The notes below the pieces were generated by a model, which saw only the letters and a list, made by a program, of their open reading frames with translations, had not been told where the DNA came from and ran no database searches. The position numbers and the translations under genes are program-made. A stretch of DNA of 64,000 nt from JBMOMT01 sp049324835 (GTDB lineage: Bacteria > Chloroflexota > Anaerolineae > CAYNKW01), in NCBI GenBank assembly GCA_049324835.1, contig JBMOMT010000064.1, positions 124,001 to 188,000 of the forward strand. The letters run 5' to 3'. Below are positions 26,265 through 34,877 of this stretch, in pieces (positions within the stretch are counted from its first letter, which is position 1; every line of letters begins with the position of its first letter).

Positions 26265-29200
26265 TCAATCGCTGCTTTCGACGGGCAAGCGCCCTCGCTT
26301 TTCCGGAAAACGGGGCAGCACCGTGACCCACAGCGGCAGCACGGTCGAATCGCCATCGGCCAGATCGGCCGGGGCTTTGATGGACGGCCCTTTGCCGCCG
26401 ACAGCCGGATAAACGGCCAGCGAGGTGCCAGGCTCGGCGTAGCGTCGATCCACCAGCGCCAGGCCCACCTGCATCCCGCCGACCAGTGTGCAACTGGTCA
26501 CACGTCCCACGTAATGGCCGCGCTTGTTGACCACCGCCTCGCCGCCGCGCAGCGCCCGCACACCCGTTTCGTCCACCTGAAAACGCACCAGCGTCCGCCA
26601 ACTCTGGGCCGCCCGCGCCATCGCCGCCTTGCGCCCGACGAAAAACGGCTTGTGATATTTGACATAGCCGGCAAAACCTGCCTCGTGGGGGATGATGTCC
26701 AGCGGGCCGGCCAACTCGTGACCGTAAAGCGGCAGCCCGGCCTCGATGCGGGTGCTATCGCGGGCCGCCAGACCACACGGCCGGACGCCCAACGACGCCC
26801 CCCTGTCCAGCGCCAGATTCCAAAACTCGACCGCCCGATCCGGGTGGACGAATATTTCATAACCCACGTCCTCGCCGGTGTAACCGGTGCGCGCCAGGAT
26901 CACATCGATGCCGCAAAGCGTCACCTCGATGAGATCCGTGCGCCGCAGCCGGGCCAGCGCGTCCCTGACGCCGGCCTCGTCGGTGAGCGCCTGCAGGATA
27001 ACCCGCGAGGCCGGGCCCTGCAGCGCCAGGTCGACGCGCCGGTCGGCCCCGGAAGTTGGGTCTTTGAGATCACGCAGCACCGCCTGGCCTTCGATGGTCA
27101 TGGCCGGGTTGTCGCGGTCGAGGATCACCTGCCCTTCGTTGACCGCCACAAGCCAGGCCCAGTCTTTTTCCGCGTTGGCCGCGTTGACCACCACCAGAAA
27201 ACGATCCCGGGCGCGGCAGTAGACCATAATGTCGTCGATGACGTTGCCATCGGGGTCGAGCAGATAGGCATACTGCGATTGGCCGGGGTCGAGCCAGCGG
27301 ATGTAATTGGTACTCACCGTATCCAAAAAACTGGCGGCGTGGGGGCCGCTCACCTCCAGCACACCCATGTGAGCCACATCGAACAGACCCGCCGTCTGCC
27401 GAACGGCCTGATGTTCCTCGCCGACGCCGCTATACCAGACCGGCATCTCCCAGCCGGCAAAAGGCACGATCTTGCGCGTGAGGGCCCGATGCGTCTCGAA
27501 CAGGGGTGTCCGGCGCAGCGGGACGTCCTCCGGCTCGCTCCAGGAGAACTCGTTTTTATCCGATTTGGGCCGCACGCACGCCAGCGCAGCCTGACCGACG
27601 AAATAGGGTTTGGTCAGAGCAAAAAGCTCACCGTGACCGTTCTGAAAAATCGCAAGCGCGTCGCTGCCGGCATCCAGACCGTCTCGTCGACCTGCCATCT
27701 CGGCGCGAAAGGCCAGCGCGGCCTGCATCACCGCCGGGTCTTCACAGCCATCGAGCGTCAGATCCGTCACCACCACCGGGCCTTGCACCTTACGATGAAC
27801 GTCGTCGTCGTCAAAGAGCAAGTAACCATCGGAAAGACCTCGCAGCCAGGCCTTGACCCGTTCGTGGGCCGCGGCATGGGTCAACAGCAGGTAACGATCG
27901 CGCTGCCGCTCGTCGGCGGCCAACCGCAGCAGGCGCACGTCATCGATCAGCCGGCCGTGACGATCCAGCAGCAGCGTGCGTCCCTCTTCACCCGGCTCCA
28001 ACGAGGCCACATCGGCCGTGCCCACTTCTTGCAAAAAGGGTCTGGCCCGCCAGCCGCTCAGCAGCAGCACACCACCACCCTCCGGCGCGGCGGCTTCGCC
28101 CTGAAAAAAATAGTGCGGATAACGGCTGCCCCGCGATGCCGGCTCGGCAGCGGCGCGGTCGGCCAGCTCCGCCACGTCCTTTTTGACCACCTCCAGCAGC
28201 TCCAGATCGAGTTTGCCACGGGGCAGCTCACCCGCCAGTCCGAGATAGTGAAACGGGTGAATGGCCTTGAGCAGCCGGGTGATGGCGTCGGCGATGGCAT
28301 CCATCTCTGCTGGCCCCATGCCGCGCTGCGTGACCCACGGCGTGCCCAACCGCACGCCACTGGCCAAAGCGGTGAGTGTATCGCCGGGGATGGTGTTTTT
28401 GTTGGCTACCAACCCGGCCAGCTCCATGATCCGCACCGCCACCTCGGCCCGCAGCGGCTCGCCGGTGGGCGTCTGGAGGGCGCGCAAGTCGATCAGTAAC
28501 AGGTGGGTATCGGTGCCGCCGTAGGCCAGCTTCATGCCTCGCTTTTCCAGCGCGGCCGCCAGCGACCGGGCGTTTTCGATGATGCCGCGCATCATCCGCC
28601 GGAACGCCTCCGTGCGGGCGATCTCGAAAGCGACGGCCATGGCAGCAAATTTGTTGGTATGGGGTCCACCCTGGGCGCCGGGGAAAACGGCCATGTCGAT
28701 GCGGCTGGCAATGTCCTCATCGGTGCTCATGATGACCGCGCCGCGCGGGCCGCACATGGTTTTGTGCGTCGTAAAGGTCACCACATCGGCCCAGCCGATG
28801 GGGCTGGGATAGGCCCCCGCCGCCACCAAACCTGCCGGATGGGCGATGTCAGCCATCAGGTAGGCCCCGCAGGCATCGGCGATGTCGCGGAAGCTGGGCC
28901 AATCTGGCGCCCAGGGATACGAGGTGTAACCGGCCACGATGATTTTGGGCCGTTGGGCCAATGCCTGGGCTCGAATCTGGTCGTAATCCAGTTGTCCGCC
29001 ACGATCCACCCCATACGAGACCACGCGGTAACGTCGTCCGGAAATATTGAACTCGCTGCCGTGAGTCAGATGACCGCCCTGGAACAGGTCCATGCCCATC
29101 AGCGTGTCACCAGGCTCCATGAGGGCATCGTACACTGCCAGGTTGGCGGCCGCTCCAGAGAGCGGCTGAACGTTCACCAAAATATCCGGCGCGGCCACGC

Positions 29201-29561
29201 GCTCGTTGGCAAAGATGGCGGCGCAACGTCGCTGGGCCAGCGTCTCTACAAAATGAACGTAATCGGCCCCTTTGTAAAAACGACGGTCGGCATAGCGGCG
29301 ATAATAGGCCAGTTGATGGGCCAGATCGAGCAGCAGGGCCTCGTCGTCGCGGGTCATACGCAAAGGTGGATAGCCCTCCGCATAGATGTTGTTGAACACA
29401 CTGCCCAACGCCGCCCGCACCGGCGCGGGCGCGATGCTCTCTGAAGGGATGAGGATGATGCGTCGCGCCTGGCGCTCCTCTTCCAGATGGATCATGCGCG
29501 CCACCGCCTCATCTACATCAGCCAGGTCTGCTCCAAAAAACGCCTGCCGATACTCTGTCAT
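26265..29561 (-). CDS. Serine hydroxymethyltransferase-GcvT fusion protein 2
   Basis: 1098 residues with the same three modules as fusion 1. SHMT (about 1-480) has the PLP lysine near 266 in TFTTHKTMCGPRG, IAHPAGLVAAG and SGVRLGTPWVTQRG. A GcvT-N-like middle module lacks the catalytic motif (LDRHGRLIDDVRLLRL is a partial match). The complete GcvT has FAGWEMPVWYSG, NVIDDIMVY, GYTGEDVGYEIFV and IEAGLPLYGHEL. The insert between YAEGYP and the later YY-G motif is also present. It is clearly paralogous to fusion 1 but well diverged, so this is not a recent duplication. ATG 29561 follows GAGGAG. It is first in the minus-strand unit, behind a sigma-70-like promoter and a candidate attenuator, which suggests regulation of one-carbon flow. 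Confidence 0.92.
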   Translation of the reverse strand: MTEYRQAFFGADLADVDEAVARMIHLEEERQARRIILIPSESIAPAPVRAALGSVFNNIYAEGYPPLRMTRDDEALLLDLAHQLAYYRRYADRRFYKGADYVHFVETLAQRRCAAIFANERVAAPDILVNVQPLSGAAANLAVYDALMEPGDTLMGMDLFQGGHLTHGSEFNISGRRYRVVSYGVDRGGQLDYDQIRAQALAQRPKIIVAGYTSYPWAPDWPSFRDIADACGAYLMADIAHPAGLVAAGAYPSPIGWADVVTFTTHKTMCGPRGAVIMSTDEDIASRIDMAVFPGAQGGPHTNKFAAMAVAFEIARTEAFRRMMRGIIENARSLAAALEKRGMKLAYGGTDTHLLLIDLRALQTPTGEPLRAEVAVRIMELAGLVANKNTIPGDTLTALASGVRLGTPWVTQRGMGPAEMDAIADAITRLLKAIHPFHYLGLAGELPRGKLDLELLEVVKKDVAELADRAAAEPASRGSRYPHYFFQGEAAAPEGGGVLLLSGWRARPFLQEVGTADVASLEPGEEGRTLLLDRHGRLIDDVRLLRLAADERQRDRYLLLTHAAAHERVKAWLRGLSDGYLLFDDDDVHRKVQGPVVVTDLTLDGCEDPAVMQAALAFRAEMAGRRDGLDAGSDALAIFQNGHGELFALTKPYFVGQAALACVRPKSDKNEFSWSEPEDVPLRRTPLFETHRALTRKIVPFAGWEMPVWYSGVGEEHQAVRQTAGLFDVAHMGVLEVSGPHAASFLDTVSTNYIRWLDPGQSQYAYLLDPDGNVIDDIMVYCRARDRFLVVVNAANAEKDWAWLVAVNEGQVILDRDNPAMTIEGQAVLRDLKDPTSGADRRVDLALQGPASRVILQALTDEAGVRDALARLRRTDLIEVTLCGIDVILARTGYTGEDVGYEIFVHPDRAVEFWNLALDRGASLGVRPCGLAARDSTRIEAGLPLYGHELAGPLDIIPHEAGFAGYVKYHKPFFVGRKAAMARAAQSWRTLVRFQVDETGVRALRGGEAVVNKRGHYVGRVTSCTLVGGMQVGLALVDRRYAEPGTSLAVYPAVGGKGPSIKAPADLADGDSTVLPLWVTVLPRFPEKRGRLPVESSD

Positions 29562-29601
29562 GGTTCGCTCCTCGATCTCGTGCTGCTACCCGCAACAAGA
29601 C

Positions 29602-29661
29602 AAAAAGCCGAACGCTCGAGTTTGCACCCCCAATAGCGATCGGCTACCGATAATGTACGCT
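29602..29661 (-). promoter_or_regulatory. Candidate attenuator leader (terminator versus antiterminator)
   Basis: Read on the minus strand, the leader of fusion gene 2 has GCCGATCGCT (29644-29635) pairing with AGCGTTCGGC (29616-29607), nine of ten pairs, followed by five T (29606-29602): an intrinsic terminator 41 bases before the start codon. The left arm can instead pair upstream: CCGAT with ATCGG (29647-29651 / 29639-29643) and AGCG with CGCT (29658-29661 / 29635-29638). The two folds exclude each other. No known riboswitch consensus (glycine, THF, SAM, cobalamin, T-box) was recognised by eye. Confidence 0.55.
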
Positions 29662-29705
29662 GCTCCTTTGCGCCAAATTAGAGAATGGTCGGCCCATGTG
29701 ACGCT

Positions 29706-29734
29706 ATTGTATCACAACTCTAGAGCGAGGGCAA
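29706..29734 (-). promoter_or_regulatory. Sigma-70-type promoter of the SHMT-GcvT unit
   Basis: On the minus strand, -35 TTGCCC (29734-29729) and -10 TACAAT (29711-29706) are separated by 17 bases. The start would be near 29699, giving a leader of about 140 nt that contains the attenuator-like structure. It is back to back with the plus-strand promoter, the two -35 boxes only 16 bases apart. Confidence 0.65.
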
Positions 29735-29750
29735 AGACCAGCGCGAGCGG

Positions 29751-29779
29751 TTGACGCCGCCGCATTGTGGTGATAGAAT
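29751..29779 (+). promoter_or_regulatory. Sigma-70-type promoter of the amidohydrolase unit
   Basis: -35 TTGACG (29751-29756) and -10 TAGAAT (29774-29779) with a 17-base spacer, 57 bases before the ATG of the allantoinase-like gene. It is divergent from the SHMT-GcvT promoter, so one regulator could control both sides. Confidence 0.7.
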
Positions 29780-29835
29780 GGAGCGTGTCACCTCAACCGC
29801 GTAACACCTGATGACATTCAACATTGGAGGGGCAA

Positions 29836-31224
29836 ATGGCTCACCTGCAAGGCCATACGAGCGTGTTGGATCTGATCGTCCAGGGGGATCTGGTTCTGCC
29901 AGGAGGATTGTTGCCGGATGGCGCGGTGGGTATCCTGGATGGTCGCATTGCAGCCATTTCCGGCCCGCAGGCCCTGCCGCCGCACCGCGCCAGGATCGAT
30001 GTCAGAGGCCGATACGTCTTTGCCGGCTTTGTCGACGCCCACGTTCACTGCTACAGCACACCCAACGAGGGTTTTACTGCTGCCACCCGTTCCGCCGCCG
30101 CCGGCGGCGTGACCACCATCATCGAGATGCCTTACGATCTCGGTCGCCCGGTCATTTCTCTAGAACGGTTCCTGGACAAACAGGCCCGCCTGGAAGCAGA
30201 AAGCCTGGTAGACGTCGCCTTATTGGCCACCATCAAAAAAACCGGCGGGCTGGATCAGATACCACTGATGGCCCAGGCGGGGGCCTGTGGTTTCAAGATG
30301 TCACTGTACGAGACGGATCCCGATCGTTTCCCCAGAATCCCAGACTTTGAGTTGTTGCAGGCGTTTGCGCTCATCCGCCAGACAGGGCTGCCGGTGGGGT
30401 TACACGCCGAGAACGACGAGCTGGTGCAATGGGCCACCCACAACCACCGGGCCAGCGGCGACGATGCCAGAACACACTGCCACAGCCGGCCGCCCATCAC
30501 CGAGTCGAGCGCGGTGCTCAAGGCGTTGGAATTCGCCCACGAAACCGGGGTGCACCTGCACATCTATCACGCCAGCCTGGCCCGTACGTTCGAGCTGCTG
30601 AACTGGTATCGTCAACAAGGCACACGGGTCACCGCCGAGACCTGCCCGCACTACCTGGCGCTTGCCGAGAAAGACATGGATCGGCTGGGCGCACGCGCCA
30701 AAATCAACCCACCCTTACGAGCCGCCGGCGAGGGTGAAAAACTGTGGGCGCTGTGCGCTGCCGGCCAGGTGGATCTGATCACCTCGGATCATGCGCCCTG
30801 GAGCCTGGAGCACAAATCTCGGCCCAACATCTTTGACAACGCCTCCGGAGCGCCGGGCGTCGAGACGCTGGCGCCGCTCGTTTTCAGCGAAGGGGTCGCC
30901 AAAGGTCGACTGACCGTCCACGATATGGCACGCCTGCTGGCGCAGCGACCGGCCGAGGTTTTTGGCCTCGCGCCGCGCAAGGGCAGCATCCGCGTCGGCG
31001 CCGATGCCGATCTGACGGTCATCGATCCAAGCGCCGAATGGACGCTCGATGAACGCCGCCTGCATTCCTCCGCCGGTTGGAGCCCTTATGACGGCTGGCC
31101 TTTAAAAGGCCGCATCAGCCACACCATCGTTCGCGGCCAGGTGGTTTTTGATGGCGACCGGGTGACAGCCGAGCCGGGCAGCGGTCGGTTTGTGCCCGGC
31201 CAGCCTATCACCGACGCCCCCTGA
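29836..31224 (+). CDS. Allantoinase/dihydroorotase-type cyclic amidohydrolase
   Basis: 462-residue amidohydrolase of the allantoinase/type I dihydroorotase/hydantoinase group. The metal site includes DAHVHCYST, the Lys likely carboxylated in CGFKMSLYE, LHAENDEL, the His in LHIYHAS and SDHAPW. ETCPHYL and RAKINPPLR favour allantoinase or dihydroorotase over dihydropyrimidinase. Paired 38 bases upstream of an allantoate/carbamoyl-amino-acid amidohydrolase, it likely opens a ureide or hydantoin ring. ATG 29836 lies right after GGAGGGG; a TTG at 29824 overlaps that Shine-Dalgarno and is rejected. There is no pyrimidine-synthesis gene nearby, so a catabolic role is inferred. Confidence 0.88.
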   Translation: MAHLQGHTSVLDLIVQGDLVLPGGLLPDGAVGILDGRIAAISGPQALPPHRARIDVRGRYVFAGFVDAHVHCYSTPNEGFTAATRSAAAGGVTTIIEMPYDLGRPVISLERFLDKQARLEAESLVDVALLATIKKTGGLDQIPLMAQAGACGFKMSLYETDPDRFPRIPDFELLQAFALIRQTGLPVGLHAENDELVQWATHNHRASGDDARTHCHSRPPITESSAVLKALEFAHETGVHLHIYHASLARTFELLNWYRQQGTRVTAETCPHYLALAEKDMDRLGARAKINPPLRAAGEGEKLWALCAAGQVDLITSDHAPWSLEHKSRPNIFDNASGAPGVETLAPLVFSEGVAKGRLTVHDMARLLAQRPAEVFGLAPRKGSIRVGADADLTVIDPSAEWTLDERRLHSSAGWSPYDGWPLKGRISHTIVRGQVVFDGDRVTAEPGSGRFVPGQPITDAP

Positions 31225-31262
31225 TTGGCGCCGTTTCACCCTCGAGCATCCAGGAGTAAAAA

Positions 31263-32516
31263 ATGGATGGATCAGACCCGTTTCGTAACATCCCGAACGT
31301 CCAGCGGCTGGCAAACGATCTCTCGACGCTGGCAACTTTTACCGACCCACAACAACCGGGTTTCACCCGCCGCCCCTTTACCGGGCCCTATCGGCAGGCA
31401 CGCCACTGGCTGCGTCAGCAAATGCAAGCCGCCGGCTTGAGAGTCGGGCTGGACGCCGCAGGCAACCTCATCGCAGCCCGGCCCGGCTCCCAGGCCCTGC
31501 CACCCATCCTGATCGGCTCCCACACCGACACGGTGACGGGCGGCGGGCGATTCGACGGTATCATCGGCGTGTTGGGTGGGCTGGAGATCGTCCGCTGCCT
31601 CGACGAATTGGGCATCGACCTGCGCCACCCGTTGGAAGTGGTGGATTTTCTGGGCGAAGAGCCCACGCAATTTGGCGTTTCCACCGTGGGCAGCCGGGGC
31701 ATGGTTGGCGCTCTCGATGCCGGCTTGTTGGGCCAGCAGGATGCCCAGGGCCACACGCTACGAGAGGCTCTGGCAGAGTTGGGCGGCCGCCCGGACGATC
31801 TGGCTGGCGAGGCGCGTCAACCGGGCAGTATAGCAGCCTATCTGGAGCTGCACATCGAACAAGGCCCGGTGTTGGATCAAAAAGGCATTGCCCTGGCCGC
31901 TGTGACCGGCATCGCCGGCATTCGTCGCTTTCACCTGACGATAGCCGGCCAAGCCAATCACGCCGGCACCACGCCGATGTCGCTCCGCCGCGACGCCCTG
32001 GTGGGGGCGGCTCAATTCGTGTGCGACGTGGAGGGCATCTGTCGCGCCGAGCCAGGCGCTGTGGGCACCGTCGGCCATCTGATGGTGAGCCCCAATATGC
32101 CCAACGTCGTGCCGGGCCGGGTAGAGCTGATCGCCGAAACACGCAGCATCGACCCCCAAACCATCGAGCGCGTCGAGGCCGGGCTGCGACGGCGCGCCGA
32201 GCAGATCGCCGGGGAACGTAACCTGAGCCTCTCGATGAACCTGCTCACCGACGCGCCGCCGGTTCAGGCCGACGCCCGCCTGCTCGACATCACCCTGGAG
32301 GCCTGTCGGCAGACAGCCCCGGCGGCGCTGACCCTGCCCAGCGGCGCCGGGCACGACGCCACCCAACTGGCCCGCATCGCACCCATCGGCATGATCTTTG
32401 TGCCCAGTAGCGCAGGCAAGAGCCACTGCCCCGAAGAGTGGACCGATATGGAGGACATTGCGCTGGGGGTGCAGGCCCTGGCCCGGGCCTTGCACGAAAC
32501 AGATCGCATCTTTTGA
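31263..32516 (+). CDS. M20 amidohydrolase (allantoate amidohydrolase / N-carbamoyl-L-amino acid hydrolase)
   Basis: 417-residue M20-family di-metal amidase of the AllC/HyuC/UAA group. Metal-binding motifs are GSHTDTVTGGGRFDG, the Glu pair in FLGEEPTQFG, HIEQGP and the C-terminal SGAGHDATQLAR. The dimerisation lid has GIAGIRRFHLTIAGQANHAGTTP, typical of the family. It would cleave the ring-opened ureide or N-carbamoyl amino acid, releasing ammonia and CO2. ATG 31263 follows CAGGAGT. It forms a two-gene unit with the allantoinase-like gene. Confidence 0.9.
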   Translation: MDGSDPFRNIPNVQRLANDLSTLATFTDPQQPGFTRRPFTGPYRQARHWLRQQMQAAGLRVGLDAAGNLIAARPGSQALPPILIGSHTDTVTGGGRFDGIIGVLGGLEIVRCLDELGIDLRHPLEVVDFLGEEPTQFGVSTVGSRGMVGALDAGLLGQQDAQGHTLREALAELGGRPDDLAGEARQPGSIAAYLELHIEQGPVLDQKGIALAAVTGIAGIRRFHLTIAGQANHAGTTPMSLRRDALVGAAQFVCDVEGICRAEPGAVGTVGHLMVSPNMPNVVPGRVELIAETRSIDPQTIERVEAGLRRRAEQIAGERNLSLSMNLLTDAPPVQADARLLDITLEACRQTAPAALTLPSGAGHDATQLARIAPIGMIFVPSSAGKSHCPEEWTDMEDIALGVQALARALHETDRIF

Positions 32517-32556
32517 TCCCCTGCCGGGCACACCCGGCTCGAAACCGACGACAGGC

Positions 32557-34149
32557 TCAACGATTCTGCTTGCGCAGCACCTTCCCGGCCAGATTGCCGG
32601 TGAACACACCCCCATCGACAGCCAGCTCGCCGTTGACGAAAACGTAGGGCAAGCCAGTGGGATATTGCATCGGCTCCTCATAAGTGGCCGTATCGCCAAT
32701 AGCATCGGGATCAAACAAGACCATGTCGGCCCAAAAGCCTGGGCGCAGCAATCCTCTGTCCGTCAGACCGAGTATCTGCGCCGGAAAAGCAGTGGTCTGC
32801 CGGATCGCCTGGGGCAGGCTCAACAGCCTCCTCTGGCGGACGAATTCCTTGAGGAAACGAGGAAAAGCGCCGTACAGTCTGGGGTGCGGCCGTCCACCAA
32901 AGATGCCATCGGAGCCCACCGTCGCCTGCGGGTGAGTCAGCACCTTTTCCAGCACCTGCTCCGAGCCATAAAAGCTGATCATGGTGACCGCCAGATTCTC
33001 CTCGGCCAACAGATCACACACCAGGTCGATGGCATCTTTGCCACAGGTGCGCGCCAGGTCAGCACAGTCTCGACCTTCCATCCAGCGATTCTTTTCACTG
33101 TTGACGGCCGAAACCACGATGTTGCGCCAGCCGACAGAGACAGAACGGTTGTTCCACACCTCGAGCCCTTTGGCAAAATCCTGCCGGATGCGAGCCCGGA
33201 ATTCAGGCCGCATGAGGTTGCCGACCAGTGCCCGCGTGCCTTCGGCAAAGGTCCACGGCGGCAGAACGGCAGACAACACCGTGCAGCCGGCGAGATAGGG
33301 GTATCGATCCCAGGTGACCACGCCTCCTTCCCGGAGAAAAGCATCGGCCCGTTCCAGAACCGCGTCGATCTTGGGCCAATTGGCCTGACCATAGGCCTGC
33401 AAATGTGAGACGTGAAGGCGCACTCTGGAACGACGGGCCACCAGCGTCACCTCTTCAAAAGCCCGTTCGATGCGGTATCCCTCATCCCTCTGGTGTACCA
33501 CAAAAAGACCGTCGTGGGCCGCCACCTCCTGGTTCAGAGCCACCAGCTCGTCGGTTGGACCATAGCTGCACGGCGGATAGATGAGCCCGGTCGACAGGCC
33601 AAACGCGCCATTGTCCAAAGCCTCTCGAACCAGCGCCCGCATGTGGCCCAGCTCGTCTGGCCGGGCGGGCCGATCATCCATGCCCAGCGCCATGATACGA
33701 ACCGGCCCGTGAGAAGCCAATACGGCTGCATTGTTGGGCAGGCCACGCCGTTCCAGGGCCTGGAGATAGGCCTCGAAGGAACGCCACGTCCAATACTCGC
33801 CAGGCAGTGGCCCCAACAGCCCGGCTGTCAGCTCGGACAACAACTCGACATTGTCATCGCTCACCGGCGCCACGCCCAGCCCATCCTGGGCCAGCAACTC
33901 GGTGGTGATTCCCTGGCGGATCTTGGCCTCAGGCGGCTGTTTGTTCAGGTACGCCAGATCGGTGTGGCTGTGCATGTCGATGAAACCCGGCGCAGCCACC
34001 AGGCCGCTACCGTCAATGAACCGTTGCCCGGCACCCTCGAGCGCGCCCAGGGCCACGATTCTCCCCCCCTTGATCGCGACATCCCCGGCAAAAGGCTCTG
34101 CTCCTGTGCCATCAACGATAGACACATTGTGGATGAGATAATCGTACAC
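32557..34149 (-). CDS. D-aminoacylase / N-acyl-D-amino-acid deacylase family protein
   Basis: 530-residue amidohydrolase of the D-aminoacylase family. The motifs are APGFIDMHSHTDLAY (metal His pair), GITTELLAQDG, LSTGLIYPP, HVSHLQAYG and GSDGIFGGRPHPRLYG. It hydrolyses N-acyl (or N-carbamoyl) D-amino acids in the cytosol. GTG 34149 is chosen because GGAGGAG sits six bases upstream; the longer frame to 34197 lacks such a site. It converges with the M20 gene (gap 40 bases) and may process the D-enantiomer of hydantoin-type substrates, although the pairing is only positional. Confidence 0.9.
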   Translation of the reverse strand: MYDYLIHNVSIVDGTGAEPFAGDVAIKGGRIVALGALEGAGQRFIDGSGLVAAPGFIDMHSHTDLAYLNKQPPEAKIRQGITTELLAQDGLGVAPVSDDNVELLSELTAGLLGPLPGEYWTWRSFEAYLQALERRGLPNNAAVLASHGPVRIMALGMDDRPARPDELGHMRALVREALDNGAFGLSTGLIYPPCSYGPTDELVALNQEVAAHDGLFVVHQRDEGYRIERAFEEVTLVARRSRVRLHVSHLQAYGQANWPKIDAVLERADAFLREGGVVTWDRYPYLAGCTVLSAVLPPWTFAEGTRALVGNLMRPEFRARIRQDFAKGLEVWNNRSVSVGWRNIVVSAVNSEKNRWMEGRDCADLARTCGKDAIDLVCDLLAEENLAVTMISFYGSEQVLEKVLTHPQATVGSDGIFGGRPHPRLYGAFPRFLKEFVRQRRLLSLPQAIRQTTAFPAQILGLTDRGLLRPGFWADMVLFDPDAIGDTATYEEPMQYPTGLPYVFVNGELAVDGGVFTGNLAGKVLRKQNR

Positions 34150-34291
34150 GGTCGCTCCTCCCCAATCGGCCAACCATCGAGATTCAACAGGCGACAAACT
34201 CGCGCGCCTCTGCGGCGTATTGTACCGGCAGACGCAACAACCGTCAAATTACGCCATCATAGGATACTTTCGTACAGCCTGCTGGCCCAAT

Positions 34292-34319
34292 TTGACAATA
34301 CCTGGACTCTGGATATAAT
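34292..34319 (+). promoter_or_regulatory. Consensus promoter of the MarR gene
   Basis: Perfect -35 TTGACA (34292-34297) and perfect -10 TATAAT (34314-34319) with a 16-base spacer. The start is expected near 34326, inside the first operator half-site. Confidence 0.85.
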
Positions 34320-34346
34320 TTAGCCAGCTAATTTTTAACCGGCTAA
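34320..34346 (+). promoter_or_regulatory. Tandem MarR operators
   Basis: Two similar 12-base palindromes, TTAGCCAGCTAA (34320-34331) and TTAACCGGCTAA (34335-34346), are spaced 15 bases centre to centre and cover the expected transcription start. Their position suggests autorepression by the MarR protein encoded directly downstream. Confidence 0.65.
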
Positions 34347-34377
34347 CTTTGCCCGGCTTTTTCCGGAGGTGTGGACA

Positions 34378-34815
34378 ATGACCGAGCCAGAGCCACTCGA
34401 TTCGCTGTTTGCCCAGATTTGTCGGCTGAAACACGCCCGCATCCACACCCTGTTGGAGACGTTGGGCCTGTATCGGGGTCAGCCCTCGGTGCTGCAAGCC
34501 CTGTGGGAGCAAGAGGGCCTGATGCACACCGAGCTGGCCCGCCGCTTGCAGGTCCAGCCGGCGACCATCACCAAGATGTTACAACGTATGGAAAAGGCCG
34601 GCTTCATCGAGCGGCGGCCCGACCCTGGCGACCAGCGCGTGTCGCGCGTCTACCTGACTGACGCCGGGCGGGCGGTGCGGGCCGACGTACAGCAGGTGTG
34701 GCGGCAGCTCGAAGAGGAAGCCTTTGCCGGTTTTACGCTCAAAGAGCGAGACCTGGTGCGGCGATTCTTCCTGCAGATGCGCGACAATCTACAAAACGTG
34801 ACCGGCGGCAAGTGA
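34378..34815 (+). CDS. MarR-family transcriptional regulator
   Basis: 145-residue winged-helix regulator. The recognition region reads LARRLQVQPATITKMLQRME, and the wing GFIERRPDPGDQRVSRVYLT matches the MarR wing (DxRxxxxxLT). Helices at both ends form the dimer interface. GGAGGTG lies seven bases before ATG 34378. The consensus promoter with two palindromic operators just upstream points to autoregulation; the heterodimeric ABC exporter downstream is the likely target. A weak hairpin follows the stop. Confidence 0.92.
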   Translation: MTEPEPLDSLFAQICRLKHARIHTLLETLGLYRGQPSVLQALWEQEGLMHTELARRLQVQPATITKMLQRMEKAGFIERRPDPGDQRVSRVYLTDAGRAVRADVQQVWRQLEEEAFAGFTLKERDLVRRFFLQMRDNLQNVTGGK

Positions 34816-34836
34816 CGTTTCTTTTTGCCGCTTTGA
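34805..34836 (+). terminator. Weak terminator-like hairpin at the end of the MarR gene
   Basis: GCGGCAA (34805-34811) pairs with TTGCCGC (34825-34831), followed by only three T. The stem starts within the last codons of the MarR gene, so it may give partial read-through into the ABC exporter genes. Confidence 0.4.
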
Positions 34837-34877
34837 AGAGCAATAGTTTTGCACTTTTTACAGGTTCTCTGAAAATA

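Noticed and set aside
29562..29835. A known riboswitch (glycine, THF, cobalamin, SAM or T-box) in the SHMT-GcvT leader
   Set aside because: None of the consensus cores that I know is visible; only the generic terminator/antiterminator pairing is supported.
29836..31224. The cyclic amidohydrolase as the biosynthetic dihydroorotase
   Set aside because: ETCPHYL and NPPLR are shared with dihydroorotase, but pairing with an M20 ureido/carbamoyl hydrolase and absence of pyrimidine genes favour allantoinase- or hydantoinase-type function. The distinction is not certain.
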